From Ciborinia camelliae (taxonomy: Eukaryota; Ascomycota; Leotiomycetes; Helotiales; Sclerotiniaceae), in assembly GCA_025890175.1 (NCBI GenBank), contig JANPYM010000008.1, positions 2,360,102 to 2,424,101 on the forward strand: a stretch of DNA of 64,000 nt. Direction: 5' to 3'. Of the stretch, positions 13,116-24,138 are shown one piece after another. The notes beneath the pieces are model-generated. The model made no database searches, was not told where the DNA came from, and worked only from the letters and a program-made list of their open reading frames with translations. Each line of letters opens with the position of its first letter. Positions within the stretch are counted from its first letter, which is position 1. Made by a program: the position numbers and the translations under genes.

Positions 13116-14463
13116 TTGCGTTTGGAAGGGCAAGGGATATTTATTTTGACTTGAAAATTTATTGGACCTCAATTTGCATGTTTGGCATCATTGTCAGTCG
13201 TCCATCCAATTTGTCAATAACTGGCAGAAAAAAGCTTGAATATCATTCTATCAGTATCTTCTCTCGTGGATTCTCACCCATCAACCCTTAAATACTCTCC
13301 ACACTTTACAACTCATGACAAAGATGACATGAAAGCTTCATGCGGCTTTCGATCCGGGTCTTCGAGTGAAATATTCGCGGGTCATAATGAATCTCATCTC
13401 TAACTACCTCCTGTCAATCTTACACATCCACCATCAACATCAGCACCGTCATGTCATATATCTCTTCACCATCACTATCACGACTACCTAATCGTACACT
13501 GTCGAGACTCCTTTGAATAATAATTCTCCGAGAGAGAGAGAGAGAGCAGAAGATTTCCTTACAAAATCGAGTTGGCTATAGGTAGCTATTAGTATGAGCT
13601 AAGAATATCCAGTCCTTCTTTCTCTCGCTCTCGCTCTCGATGCACCCACCAACCAACCATAGCTTGGAGCAGGTGTAGTTCATTCATCCACCGCATTATG
13701 TCATCTTATCTCGCATCGATATCGATATCGAGTTCTCTTTTATCTTTAGCTTGGAGCTGGATGTTATTTTATTTTCTTATCCGTTATTGTTCTTATTCAT
13801 GTATGTATGTATGCATGCATGCATAAGCAATACAATTTCTGTACTTGGAGAATCTCGATTCGATTTTATGAGGTGCATATCTAGGTACTCGTACATCGAT
13901 TCATTCTCCCTATAAATATAAAGATCCCAATTTATCAATCTTCATTTCCTCATATGCGTCGCGTTAGAATCACCACGAACGAAAATACCGATCCGATCTC
14001 GTGAAAAAGTTGACTTGAACCGTCTTGTCTTTTCCAGTAGTTTGATTTGTTTTGTTTTGTTTTGATTTATTTGGATTTATTTGGATTTGATTTGAACCCT
14101 CGTATTTTCTAGCTTCCATCTTGGGTTTGCACAAACACATCTCAGAGAATGAATGTCTTCAGCACCGGAATCTCCCTCCCTCTCTACTACCTTAGCATAT
14201 CATATCGTGGTCATCCTGGCTATTCATTATATCCATATATCCATATACCATACTCGAAAAAAAAAACATCGTGCATAAATGGATCATCCACATGGAGATT
14301 GATTGAGATCAAAAGTCCAATTTATAAATCGTATTTCATCTATTGCTTTACATCCTAATGACGTCTTTTTGGCTATGAGTTTATGTTTATGTTTATGTCT
14401 CTGCTCTGTTCGTATTATATATTGCTTCTTGTGTAGGTAGATAAATAAATAGGTGCTTTTTCG

Positions 14464-14668
14464 TTGGTTTTGGTTTTGGTTTTGGTTCGGGCTTGGGCTT
14501 GGGCTTGTGGTGGGAATATGAATATGAATATGAATATGAATATGAATATGAATATGAATATGAATATGAATATGAATATGAATATGAATATGAATATGAA
14601 TATGAATATGAATATGAATAAGAATATGAATATGAATATGAATATGAATAATAATAATAATAATAATG
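14464..14668. repeat. Compound microsatellite: GGTTTT, GGGCTT and about 22 x AATATG, then AAT
   Basis: From 14464 there are short GGTTTT and GGGCTT tracts. From about 14514 to 14650 an AATATG hexamer is repeated roughly 22 times with a single T-to-A variant (AATAAG), and it ends in an (AAT)n run. Because the unit is six bases long, all frames stay open and create false ORFs (alternating Met-Asn on plus, His-Ile or Tyr-Ser on minus). I read it as a non-coding hexamer satellite. Confidence 0.95.
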
Positions 14669-15465
14669 AAGGCTAGCAGATTCATTTCCATCCATCCATT
14701 ATTCCTCATATTTGATCTTTAACCCTCAAACTTCAAACTTCAAACTTCCAACTCGTAAATCGTCTAACTTAAAGCCTGGCTGTATATATAAATACCTATC
14801 TTCACTTGATTCGATTAGATATCACAGAATCAGTTGTAGTATTAGTATCGTACAAAAACACACCACGAAGCATTTAACAAGAAGTTCATGGGATGGATAA
14901 CTGCACATGGATTATATTATCATATGATATCTCTATCTCTATCTCTATTCTATGTGCTCATCATATCATATCTGTCGTTATTTTCATTTTCTATCTGTTC
15001 TCAGTACCTAGACGTTGAGAATGTATGTTTATCCCATTAATTAATTGTTGTTAATGGAGAAATATAAGATATCGATCTATCTTCATTGTTGGGTTTAAGA
15101 TATATCATTAGCCTATAGATCTTTATATTCATATTCATATCATTCACTTCCCTTACCATCTACCTACCACCTACCTAAGTATCACCCACTAAAAACCCTC
15201 CCAAATAATTATTTGAAAGTAGATAGATAGATTTGTATAAGTAGGTAGATATAATATTTCACTATCGACCTAGCTAGATACCTACTTAGAATTAAACTCT
15301 CAGACTATACCTTTCAAATTATCCAAATCGGTCAAGATAAAGAAAGGATTTGCGTTCTGAGAGAAAAACTAAATAACGGAAATCTGTATTCTTGTGGAAA
15401 AAAAATATTGGTATCTTTATATCATCGATAATTTCTTGTTCTTTTTTTTTTTCTTTTTTTATTTA

Positions 15466-15860
15466 GAAAGAAAGAAAGAAAGAAAGATATAAGAGGAGTT
15501 AAATTGATATAGAAGGGATGGGGGTTATTTGGATTTCTAGAGAGGGTGGGGTTTATTTTGTATTGGAGGGATGGGGTTTTTAATAGATGTGCAATAAAAG
15601 AAAAGAAAAGAAAAGAAAAGAAAAGATTTGAAGGGGAGGAAGAGGAGGGTGAGGAGAAGGGGGAGGAGGAGAGGGGGAGGAGCTAGATGAGGGGCAAGAT
15701 ATTGTGCTGTTTGGAGAGAAGTGAAGTGAAGTGGATGCGTAGAGTAATAATAAATAAATAAATAGGTAGATAGATAAATAGGTAAATACGTGGATAGGGA
15801 GAATGAGAGAGAGAGAGAGAAAGAAAGAAAAGAGAAAGAGGAAGGGAGAGAGAGAAAGAG
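15466..15860. repeat. Cluster of purine-rich microsatellites
   Basis: This stretch contains (AAAG)n at 15466-15486, (AAAAG)n at 15596-15625, (GGA)-rich sequence around 15635-15690 and (GA)n near 15806-15822. Nearly every base is a purine on the plus strand, a composition able to form triplex DNA. No coding signal is seen. Confidence 0.85.
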
Positions 15861-16544
15861 GAAGGGAGAAAGAGGATCTTGATTAAACTAAAGGAAGGGG
15901 TTGTTCGTAATATTCTACTCTACTCTCCTCTTCTATTATATATCGCATACCCCTCACTTTCGATATCGATATCGACTTTCGATATTGATATCAAATAATC
16001 CCAAGGTTCCAAATAATCCCAAAAGTTCCAAAAATCCCATTATAAAATGAGTACCCAACCTAACCCAACCTTACCCACTCCAACCCAAACTAACCTAATA
16101 ATAATACTCTCCTAACATACTAACTATCAGATTGCTACCAGATAGCTATCAGATCAGATCCGATCAGAACAGACAAAGCAAAAGATACAAATACCCAAGT
16201 AAAGTACTTACCTAACGAGTTATTTGTAAGGAGTACGACTCACTGGATTCGCTCTACTCCGGATAAGAAGATATAGCATTTGTGAGGGGGAAGATCTTCA
16301 GGTGGTGGATATCTGTGTAAGGTTTGTGGTAGATGGGCCTAAGGTTTTGATGCTTCATTTGAGGGATTGATATAAAGAGGGCATGAGGTATGAGGCATAA
16401 AGTAAAAGGAATAGATGAGAGGAAGGAAGAACCGCAGGCATTTCAGAAATTATTATTTGACATTATAATTAATCTTCTGATTCACAACGATCCTCATCTT
16501 TCCAAGCTTGCTCACCTCATTTCATGCATGCATGCATGTAGAAT

Positions 16545-17711
16545 CTACGCTTTTAATCTCTGTCCAGCAATATCCTCTTGCGCATCTTTGAGTAAGAAAC
16601 TATCACAAAGTTAGTCCTTGGTTCACATGTGCACATCACATCACCACAACCCAGAAAAGTGTAAAACGTACCGATACCAGACTATAATCGGCGCCACCGT
16701 CCCCAGATGCCACAAACTATGCGCATCTAAGCATCCCAACCAAGGTGGAAAATCCACCAATTCCAAACTCATCACCATGAAAATCCATGCCACGGCCAAT
16801 CCCGGCCATGCTGCCCATGGCCTCTTACTCTTTCTATATTTCTCAAATGAGAACCAACTCCACATGCCATTTTGCAACACTCCTACCACCACATTCGCAG
16901 CCATGTTATATGTATAATCCCAATCCCACCACTTCAAATATATGACGTGTGCAGCAAAGCAGAGTATACAGAGAAGAGTCCAAGCGCGCAAGAGAGAAGA
17001 CATACGTTTCCCCCCACGATCCATGCGAAAGATTCGAATGGGCGTATAGTACATTCCATACAAGACGCTCCCGCCGGCGCCAAAATAATCCAATTGTTCC
17101 GTGAGGGGAAAGTCGCGCGTGTGAAAGACCATGCTGGCAACCCAACTGATCATTCCGGCATATGAGAGCATGACGTAGTATTTCCGCATGCTATAACTTT
17201 CCGGCATCTGCGCCTTGATTTTCGCAAGTCCGTTGTGGTGCGCGAGGAAATTGAGCAGGGAAAAGAAAACCGAGAAGGGTTCTTGCATGCCGAGGAATCG
17301 GTAGAAGGGCCATTTTCCGTGGAATTGAACGATGGGTTGGTCGGATTCGACGCGCGTGTTGGTTATTATATGTTGGCATGTATAATCGCATTCGGCGGGG
17401 CAAGTCCACAAGAGAAGTCGATGAAGGAGTGCTATATTTGTGTTATTATTTTCGAGCCCTAAAGAGTACAATGGAATCGACATACGAATATTCGTAACAC
17501 CTCCAGCTTCATTGTTACAATTCTCTCGTTGACAGACCTATCTCTTGATTAGGATAATGTAAACAAACCAACGGAAAGCCACGGGGGACATTCATACCTC
17601 AACACATTGTTTAAATTCAGGTAATCGATCACCAGTACTCGCGTTTGCGAATTTCAGAAGCCCAACAGCTGCAAAGCAGAAGAGAAGAGTAAATTTTTGC
17701 CTGATTATCAT
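16545..17711 (-). CDS. PER1: PER1/PGAP3-like GPI-anchor phospholipase, ER membrane
   Basis: Per1 removes the sn-2 acyl chain from GPI anchors during lipid remodelling in the ER and Golgi. The model is complement(16545..16599, 16672..17431, 17486..17537, 17598..17711), 326 residues, typical for the family. Exon 1 encodes a signal peptide (hydrophobic core TLLFCFAAVGLL) and the family start GDRLPEFKQCV. The Cys-rich luminal part has C-x3-C pairs around QRENC and WTCPAECDYTCQH. Next comes QFHGKWPFYRFLG and then about seven membrane spans with the conserved FHTRD and DAHSLWHLGT motifs, whose His and Asp residues belong to the CREST hydrolase superfamily. The short last exon ends KDAQEDIAGQRLKA, a conserved fungal Per1 tail, which confirms the 72-nt last intron. 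Intron 2 (17432-17485) is 54 nt and has no stop, so it hides inside a longer open frame. The gene is intact. Confidence 0.93.
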
Positions 17712-18001
17712 TGTATTGTGTTGCTGTCAACGTCAATGAGGTGGTTGTTCAAATGAAATTGGAATCTGACATATTGATAGGCACGATATGAAATGATGCA
17801 TGGCATGTAATGGCTAAATTTCGGTACGGTAGTCAGTCGGCTCGGATAAATGGAGCTGGATTGCCGCGTACTCCAGGGCGGCCGTACAATCCGAACCAAT
17901 CCGAGTCTCTTTGATCAACCCTTGGTATTTAAATTGCTCACAAAGCAAAAGCTGAGCATATATATTGCAAAATAACTCTTCCTCTACTATCAATCAGAAT
18001 A
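17712..18001. promoter_or_regulatory. Divergent spacer between PER1 and the tRNA gene
   Basis: This 290-bp spacer must hold the promoter of the minus-strand PER1 gene. The tRNA gene uses internal promoter boxes and needs little upstream sequence. I see no clear TATA box or named operator. Confidence 0.4.
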
Positions 18002-18125
18002 GGGGCTGTAACTCAGTGGTAGAGTGCCTCGTTTGCATCTAACAATATTGTCTAATTCAATTCGAATTAACTGTATAGTTCTACTTGCCTCGATGAAGTC
18101 CAGGGTTCGACTCCCTGCCGCTCCA
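18002..18125 (+). tRNA. tRNA-Ala(UGC) with intron
   Basis: The gene folds as a cloverleaf once a 52-nt intron (18038-18089) is removed after position 37, the standard site for nuclear tRNA introns. The acceptor stem 18002-18008 pairs with 18118-18124 and has the G3-U70 wobble that marks alanine tRNAs. The D arm is ACTC/GAGT, the anticodon TGC lies at 18034-18036 after T33, and the T arm CAGGG-TTCGACT-CCCTG is perfect. Box B (18104-18114) is the consensus GGTTCGACTCC. Two stem positions are mismatched: T6 with C67 in the acceptor stem and C28 with T42 in the anticodon stem. It may therefore be a weakened or decaying copy, although all identity elements and promoter boxes remain. The encoded 3' end stops at the discriminator A, as expected for a eukaryote. 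Confidence 0.85.
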
Positions 18126-18151
18126 ACAACTAATCTGATCCGATTACAATC

Positions 18152-18156
18152 TTTTT
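18152..18156 (+). terminator. RNA polymerase III T-run after tRNA-Ala
   Basis: Five T residues lie 26 bp after the tRNA discriminator base, and a run of ten T follows at 18169-18178 as a likely backup. Pol III terminates at such runs on the non-template strand. Confidence 0.65.
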
Positions 18157-18178
18157 GGATATGTATTCTTTTTTTTTT

Positions 18179-19887
18179 GTTTTTGTTTTTGAAGATATTC
18201 ATTTTTTCTTTTTTTTGGTGGTGGGTACCTTAATTAAAGTGGTGTAATTTTGTGGAGTAAGCGAACCAATTATGTTGATGGTCTATGCATACTCAACATC
18301 AATTGCAGTTCTAGTACCGGTACTAATGATTATTAGTATTAGCCTCAAGCTCTACGCAGTTCAACAACTCAAGATATAGCAATCGATTTTGATATATTAA
18401 CATCCAGTTAAATGGAAATATCACAGCACCTGGATAGCATAGCACAGCACAGAGAACCCAACATCCCTTTTTTATTGCTATACACCAAAAGCGTATAAAG
18501 CAGAATAAGCAAATCCCATCCATCCCAAATCTACAACCTACAGGATTGCATCTATAATGTATACACATCGCCACAACGAGTCTGCAATTTAACATGACCA
18601 TCACGGTTTAATCCGCAACTCAACATTACACTCTCTCGTCTTCAAGTTCACATTTCATAGGAATATTAACACTATACAGGAAGTTTGGAAAAAGTATAAT
18701 GATTATCTAGTTGCTTCCCTTTAACTTTCCACTTTCACCAATCATCTTTCCCAACCACTCCCGAGGGATTCCTAATATTATTTCTGGAAATATTTGGTAT
18801 TAGGAAGGTCGATGTAATTCTCCTTATTTTTTTGAGGGAGAAAGAGGGGGATTGCTATATGGAAATGTAATCTCGATATCAAAATGAAGCTATCTCGCCC
18901 TCCTTCAATTTCTCCTTTCTGACACAAACTATATATAGCAGCTGAAGAAGAAACCAAAAAATGTTCAACCAAAAAGCAAGTTACATTTAACAAATCGCTT
19001 TTTACAGATTCAGATTCCCGAAGTCCAGCTTTTAGATTATCGGAATCTTGTTGGAATCCTGTAATATTTATGATACTCTACATATCATTTTCCAAAATCA
19101 TAATGAAGATGGAGATGAAGATGAGATATAACACAAGTAATAAAGAAGTAAAATCAATACAACCAAACCAATAATCTATACCTCGAATTGTCCAAAGCCT
19201 AGAACTTGCTCGTATCACCTATTGAACAAACAGCCTTATATAAACATCATGTTAAAAGTATCATTCATCAATATGAAGTTGAAATTACCTTTCTATAAAA
19301 TTTCCACGCAAAACTCTTCCCCACATCTCAGCTTCAATCTCTCAATCACGTGACACATATTCATATTCACATCTCAAACTTTACTCTTTCATACTGCACA
19401 AGAATTAAATCTTAATCATGTCTGACCCGCTTTTGAAACACCTAGCTAGCTGTATTCGAGCCAATGGATTGGATTCTGTAGAGCTTGTTATTGTATTATA
19501 TTATAGTGTTGGGTGGGAGTTGGGGTTGTGGAATATATACCTAGGTATATACTTAGGTAATAATCATTGTAATCTATTCTATTTCGATCATCGAAGAGTA
19601 AGGAACAAGATTGTTCGAGTTCAGCGAGACTCTCATATCTTATCTCATCTCATCTCATCTCATTATCAGAGTCAGAGTTATAATCTCTCTGAATGATATT
19701 CTGCAATCCGATGTATTCTTCCAACCTGAAGTTACCTATACTCTTATTTCTCGATTCCCAATTCGCTGTCCGGCGCAGATATCATAAGAAATACATCCTC
19801 TAATGGAACACCAACTTTCATCCGAATTACGTTCCGTTCTGCAACACCTCTATTGACTTTCTCGATGTCAGTTGCATGTTTGCGCCA
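18179..19887. other. Intergenic, no gene supported
   Basis: Only short ORFs are present. A plus-strand ORF at 19418-19696 follows a pyrimidine-rich leader and a CACGTG hexamer near 19347, so it has promoter-like sequence before it. Its product resembles nothing I know and turns low-complexity after about 22 residues. I leave it uncalled. Confidence 0.4.
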
Positions 19888-20687
19888 TCAGCGACAATCA
19901 TAACACTCCTATACAAAAATATCAGTAAAATTCATCGAAAAGAAAAGTTCAAAGAAAAGTGAAAAACACTTACAAACTTACAATATCTGTCAAATCTAGC
20001 TCGCCCTTATACTTCTGATTGTTTCTTCCGGGGAGAACCTTTGGTCGATTTCGAACCTGAAAATCCGCACGGACTCTAACCTCTCCACAAACATAACAGC
20101 GAATGCTATTCCAATGAAGAAGTTAGCAAATCGTAAAATATGACGAGAATGAGTGAACTTACCCATTGCATGTTTCTGCGTTGACGCCCTTGACAATAAT
20201 TGCGGGGGACTATTTTGGGTGAATAGTCTCTTCATTGCCTTTCCCAAAATCTCTCATGATGCTTTGATTGCGTCTGCGAGAACATTTGCATTACACATGG
20301 GAAATATAGCCATATGGAAGAAACTAGGAGCCAGAGTTTTAATATTAAATATTAGAGTATAGTGTGGAGCTCTACGGCGCCGGGCCCTAGGAAATTGGAT
20401 TGGAACTGATTTAACAAACTTGCTAAAAGGGGAAGTGAGCGAGTGAGAGAGTCACATTGATGAAGTACATATGCTCAAACCAAGGTCAAAACGAGTGACT
20501 ACCAGAATTTACATCCTACAATTTCACAACGAGGGGTGTCCCCTTATCGAAAAGAAAACCGAGACGACGATGCCAACACGGGAGCCTATGCAAGACATAC
20601 CCTAGCGTTACTGCCCAAGATAAAAGACAAGTAGTGGCGCATTTCTTCGACCTTGTTGACCGTCAGTGCCACGAACCAGTTGTCCAT
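19888..20687 (-). CDS. Putative small zinc-ribbon protein, four exons
   Basis: I do not recognise this product; the model is a proposal from splice signals. Exons are complement(19888..19908, 19982..20105, 20163..20209, 20601..20687), joining to 92 residues. Exon 1 starts MDNWFVALTVNKVEEMRHYL and ends at a GTATGT donor. The next exons are bounded by TAG acceptors and GTAAGT donors, and all four phases agree. The joined product has two CxxC pairs, CYVC near residue 48 and CYDC at the very C-terminus, with a basic stretch between, as in a zinc ribbon. The second CxxC exists only if the last intron is removed, which supports the model. Weak points are a first intron of about 391 nt, long for this window, and no known family. 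It could also be a degenerate or mis-joined locus. Confidence 0.4.
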
Positions 20688-21262
20688 TTCTACTGTATAT
20701 AGTCGAGTGATTTATAAGTTTAAGGAATAGCCAATATCATGAATGAAGAAATATGGATATGATTTTCCAAAAGAAGACAAAAACGGGATTTGGAACTCGA
20801 ATAAGCTAAGACATATGTATATGGAAAGGATTGATGCTTGGATGTGATATAAAAGAGAAGTTATGCCTATAAATCACGACTGGGGACTTGGAAATGAATG
20901 TAAGCTAAAGAGCTTTGGTAATGTGTACAGAGACAGGAGACGTTGATTGCCAGGAACATTGGTACCTGAATAACAAACAACGAATATTCAGCTTGCTATA
21001 CACAATACCATGGCTACGTAAAGCGGAGCATTGCAAAAAAGCTTTGGGAAATAGTTTATGGTTTGTGATGTAGAGTAATCTTATATCCTAAAGATCTTTC
21101 TTTTATCCAGAAGACAAAATGTGGCACGGCGCAAGTCCGGTGAGATTTGACTGAATACTGGCCAAGAAGTGTATTACCCTGCAACACCATAGAGATAACA
21201 CCATCGACACCCCCTCTCCAACCTGCCAATGGCACAAACGTGATCAGCCTGCCTTATTCTGA

Positions 21263-22591
21263 TCATAGGTTTAAACACCAGCCGATGATTGAGTACGGAA
21301 CTATAGGTGCATATACCGGCCTGCTAGCTACTGGATATAACCAAGCAGGTGTTGACCAGACAAGAAAGGCAAAAGTCCAGATGTAACCTATGAATTTTAA
21401 TGGAATAGTGGTTTGTGCTTGCTGTAGATTTCCAGGTATGGAGAAATACAAATACGCAGCAGCATCTTCCATAACTATTCCAAGGGCTTGAGTTATGAAG
21501 AATCTTAATGTGCCAGAGGATTGAAGGGGTATGCCCCCTCCGAGTTCTCCAAGCCAATGCAATAGCCCTGATATTAAAAACACGAAAAACAAATGCGTGT
21601 ATCGATAACTGAGCCCGCCTTTTGGTATCATAAGCACTTCACGTGTCAGATATCTGGCAGGATCCGATAGAATCCGACGCAGAGTCTGATGCCAGAACAT
21701 ACTAAAGTCATCGAGTGTCAGCTGGATGCATTCAGTTTCCTTGCCTTTTAAGAAGGAGAAAGGTATAGCGGGAACTTACCCCCAGAAATTTCGAAGACTG
21801 TAGGCATCTAATATTGAGCCAAAGATCGGTCGCCAGGAGTTCACCCGAGAAAGCTTCAAGGCCACGGCGATACCGCCTGCGAAACTGGTGGTACCTTGAA
21901 TGGTGCAAAACATGCTTACCCAATAGATGATTGAAGCAATGGCTCGCACAGTCAATTCAGAAGTTGTGATTTGGCGTATGCGACCGAACAATGATACGGA
22001 TTGCCATGAGAATAGTGTGACCGGAGTTTCGGGTGGTGGTTGAAGTGAAAAGAAGTCAAGTGTTAGGTAGCAGAGCGTTGCGGTTATGATAGCCTTCAAT
22101 ACAAAGACGCTCCGAGAGGGAGTACCGATGCGACCCGGGGCACGATGAAATTGCGGGACGTTTTTTACCTCCATGGATGTGTTGACATAGCGAAAGGTAA
22201 AGGTGCTCTGAAATCCCCATTTGATCCGAGCCAATGCGTTTGTTTCAACTGGGATGCTTATGGTTTTCCTGCCATTGCCAGTATCCGGAAGGAAGCTCAG
22301 CTTGTTCAAAAGTGCAATGTCGATATACTGAAGAAGTAACAAAATGCTATCGCTTGATATAATTATTGCCCATGGCAGTCGCATGTGTGAAGCCGATGTC
22401 AAAACAATAGTATATACGCAGCCAATGATGAGGAGCAGGCCGATAAACCGTACCCTCGATTTTGGAGGGGTACCCGCAATGATGCAAGCCATTAGAGTAG
22501 TTTCGAGTACGAACACCGAAATTGGATGAGAGAGGCATGGCATACTAAAATTTTGGAAAAACAAAACCATATTGATGTCTTCGTGGCTCAT
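21263..22591 (-). CDS. MBOAT_2 (wax synthase-like) membrane O-acyltransferase
   Basis: The family transfers acyl groups, often acetyl in fungi, to hydroxyls of lipids or terpenoid products in the ER membrane. The model is complement(21263..21701, 21780..22591), 416 residues, normal for the family. The 78-nt intron starts GTAAGT and ends TTTAG; the nearer CAG acceptor would give an immediate stop. Splicing joins SLRNFWG to MFWHQTLRR, recreating the signature R-x-F-W-x(3)-WHQ at about residues 267-276. The putative catalytic His is in SGLLHWLGE, about residue 319. Multiple hydrophobic segments span the whole protein. The gene looks intact and lies beside a broken GMC oxidoreductase and an SDR gene, so it may be part of a former small secondary-metabolism group. 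The substrate cannot be read from sequence. Confidence 0.85.
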
Positions 22592-23177
22592 TTCCGAGAA
22601 AAAAGTTTCGAGTAATGGAATGTCTCGTTCATTTGTTACTCATATTTTATCAGAGAAAGCCGAGCGGCGCCCATCTTGTAATTTTCTTATGACGCAAATG
22701 GTACCCCATTGAAGAAAGAAGGTGTGGTTGAAGAAGACAAGGTGCGAAAAAACTACATTAGCGTATTGATTAAAGAAAGAAGGTGTGATTGAAGAGACAG
22801 CCCTGGAGGGTGCGGGTACAATATGACTGCATTAGCGCCCGGTTGATCATGAGGCTGCCCGCTGATCTGTCGGCACAGGTCCTTTGACATCGATCTGAAT
22901 TATTGAACTTAACAAAAAACAAAGTAGCATATCTCGTATTCAAGCGGTGCAGCTGAAATCCAACACTGTTATGAGAATTCTGCGCCAACATGATGCAGAA
23001 AACTCATAGTGGAGATTCGGGGGCATTACCACATTTAGCCAATCCATGATCACGAGAAAAAAGCGCTGCCATTTATCTTGCAAAGCTGCCGCATGAATGT
23101 CCCTCTTCACTGTAAAAACTTGCTTGCAGACCATTGACTGTTTCATTTCAAATAATGCGTTGCAACATATTCGCTAC
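22592..23177. repeat. Intergenic with imperfect tandem duplication
   Basis: A segment at about 22708-22763 recurs at about 22769-22837. Both copies start with a near-identical GAAAGAAGGTGTG-x-TTGAAGA tract and end with ACTxCATTAGCG, but the middle differs by an insertion. The spacer separates the divergent MBOAT gene and the GMC pseudogene and would hold both promoters. Confidence 0.6.
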
Positions 23178-24138
23178 ATGCTTCCAACTGGAATGGCTTC
23201 AGGGTACCTAAAATCCATCACAAGCCAAAGTCTGATTGGTTCACATTTCGGCCTTCCCTATTTCAACGAGTCTTTTGATCATGACATTGTTGGTGGAGGA
23301 ACAGCTGGATTGACATTAGCTACTAGACTTGCAGAGAATTCCTCAGTTTCGGTAGCAGCCATTAAAGCGGGCGGCTTTTCGGACTTTGAAAATGGCAATA
23401 TCAGCGCAATTCCGGCCTATAACAGTTATTGGATTGGAAAATCACCAGCAGACCGAAATCCTCTGATTGATTGGGGAATACCTATACATCGAACCAATAG
23501 AAATAAGTGGGGAAATCATTCGGAAGTGATGCCGATCCTTCTACTGAAGCTGTCTAAACAGGGCTTCAATGGCGAAAACATGATGTACACTCAAGGTAAA
23601 ACGCTTGGTGGAGGTAGTGTTCGTAATTCGATGGCCTATCAAAGGTATGTAGATATCCATCAAGAAAGTAATCATCAAGAGAGTAATCTGAATCTAATAC
23701 ATTTTAGCTCCACTATTGGTACTTTGCAGTTGTGGGCCGACCAGGTAGACGACCAAAGCTATACCTGCGATAATCTGATGCCATTTTCTTTTTCAATCGA
23801 GGGTCAAATTTCAGCCACCTGAGGACTTACTTCGACCATTGAAGGCATTTCCCGGACCTAACATCTCCACAGATGAAGATATATTGACCTTTCTCAAGAA
23901 AAGTTCCAACACAATCTACCATGCATCGGCGAGCAATGCCATGGGCAATTGGACAGATCCCAATGCAGTTGTGGACTCCAAAAGCAGGTTTATTGGAGTG
24001 GACGGTCTGAGAGTAGTTGATTCATCTGTATTTCCATTTCTTCTTCCTGGCCACCCGCAGAGTGTTGTTTGTGAGTCTTTCTTCTCTTTCCTAGAGCTGG
24101 CTTATAGGAAATCTCGTGTTCATCACACTCTTAAATGA
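23178..24138 (+). pseudogene. GMC oxidoreductase (aryl-alcohol oxidase type), internally deleted
   Basis: GMC flavoenzymes oxidise alcohols or sugars with FAD. The N-terminal part shows DIVGGGTAGLTLATRLAE (dinucleotide-binding fold, one residue short of the usual V-V before GGG), then GKTLGGGSVRNSMAYQR, the GMC signature region. A probable intron follows at about 23645-23707, after which the frame reads STIGTLQLWADQVDDQSYT. Near 23800 the frame shifts: the open frame ends in TGA at about 23820, while another frame continues VKFQPPEDLLRPL. That frame runs straight into the C-terminal domain (TDEDILTFL...NTIYHASASNAMG...VDGLRVVDSSVFPF...GHPQS). Several hundred residues of the substrate domain are thus absent compared with the usual size of about 600. 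With the deletion and frameshift it is very probably non-functional. Confidence 0.85.

Larger units (their letters stand above)
2725..16544. other. Gene desert of about 13.8 kb
   Basis: I see no gene I can support in this stretch. It holds AT-rich DNA, AGGT/TACCT microsatellites, purine or pyrimidine runs and scattered ORFs of at most about 140 codons. The longest ORFs are either simple repeats in translation (3352-3969, 14284-14709) or have no recognisable motif and no splice-compatible continuation. A 125-codon ORF at 7078-7455 is basic and Ser/Thr/Pro-rich but without family resemblance. The stretch lies upstream of the homeobox gene, so long untranslated exons, enhancers or non-coding RNAs are possible; none is shown by the sequence. 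Confidence 0.55.

Noticed and set aside
14284..14709. ORFs of 100-141 codons on the minus strand and 70 codons on the plus strand
   Set aside because: They are translations of the AATATG hexamer tract; alternating two-residue proteins in several frames show simple repeats, not genes.
19418..19696. 92-codon plus-strand ORF after a CACGTG-bearing leader
   Set aside because: Only the first 20 or so residues look protein-like; the rest is low-complexity, and no splice continuation was found.
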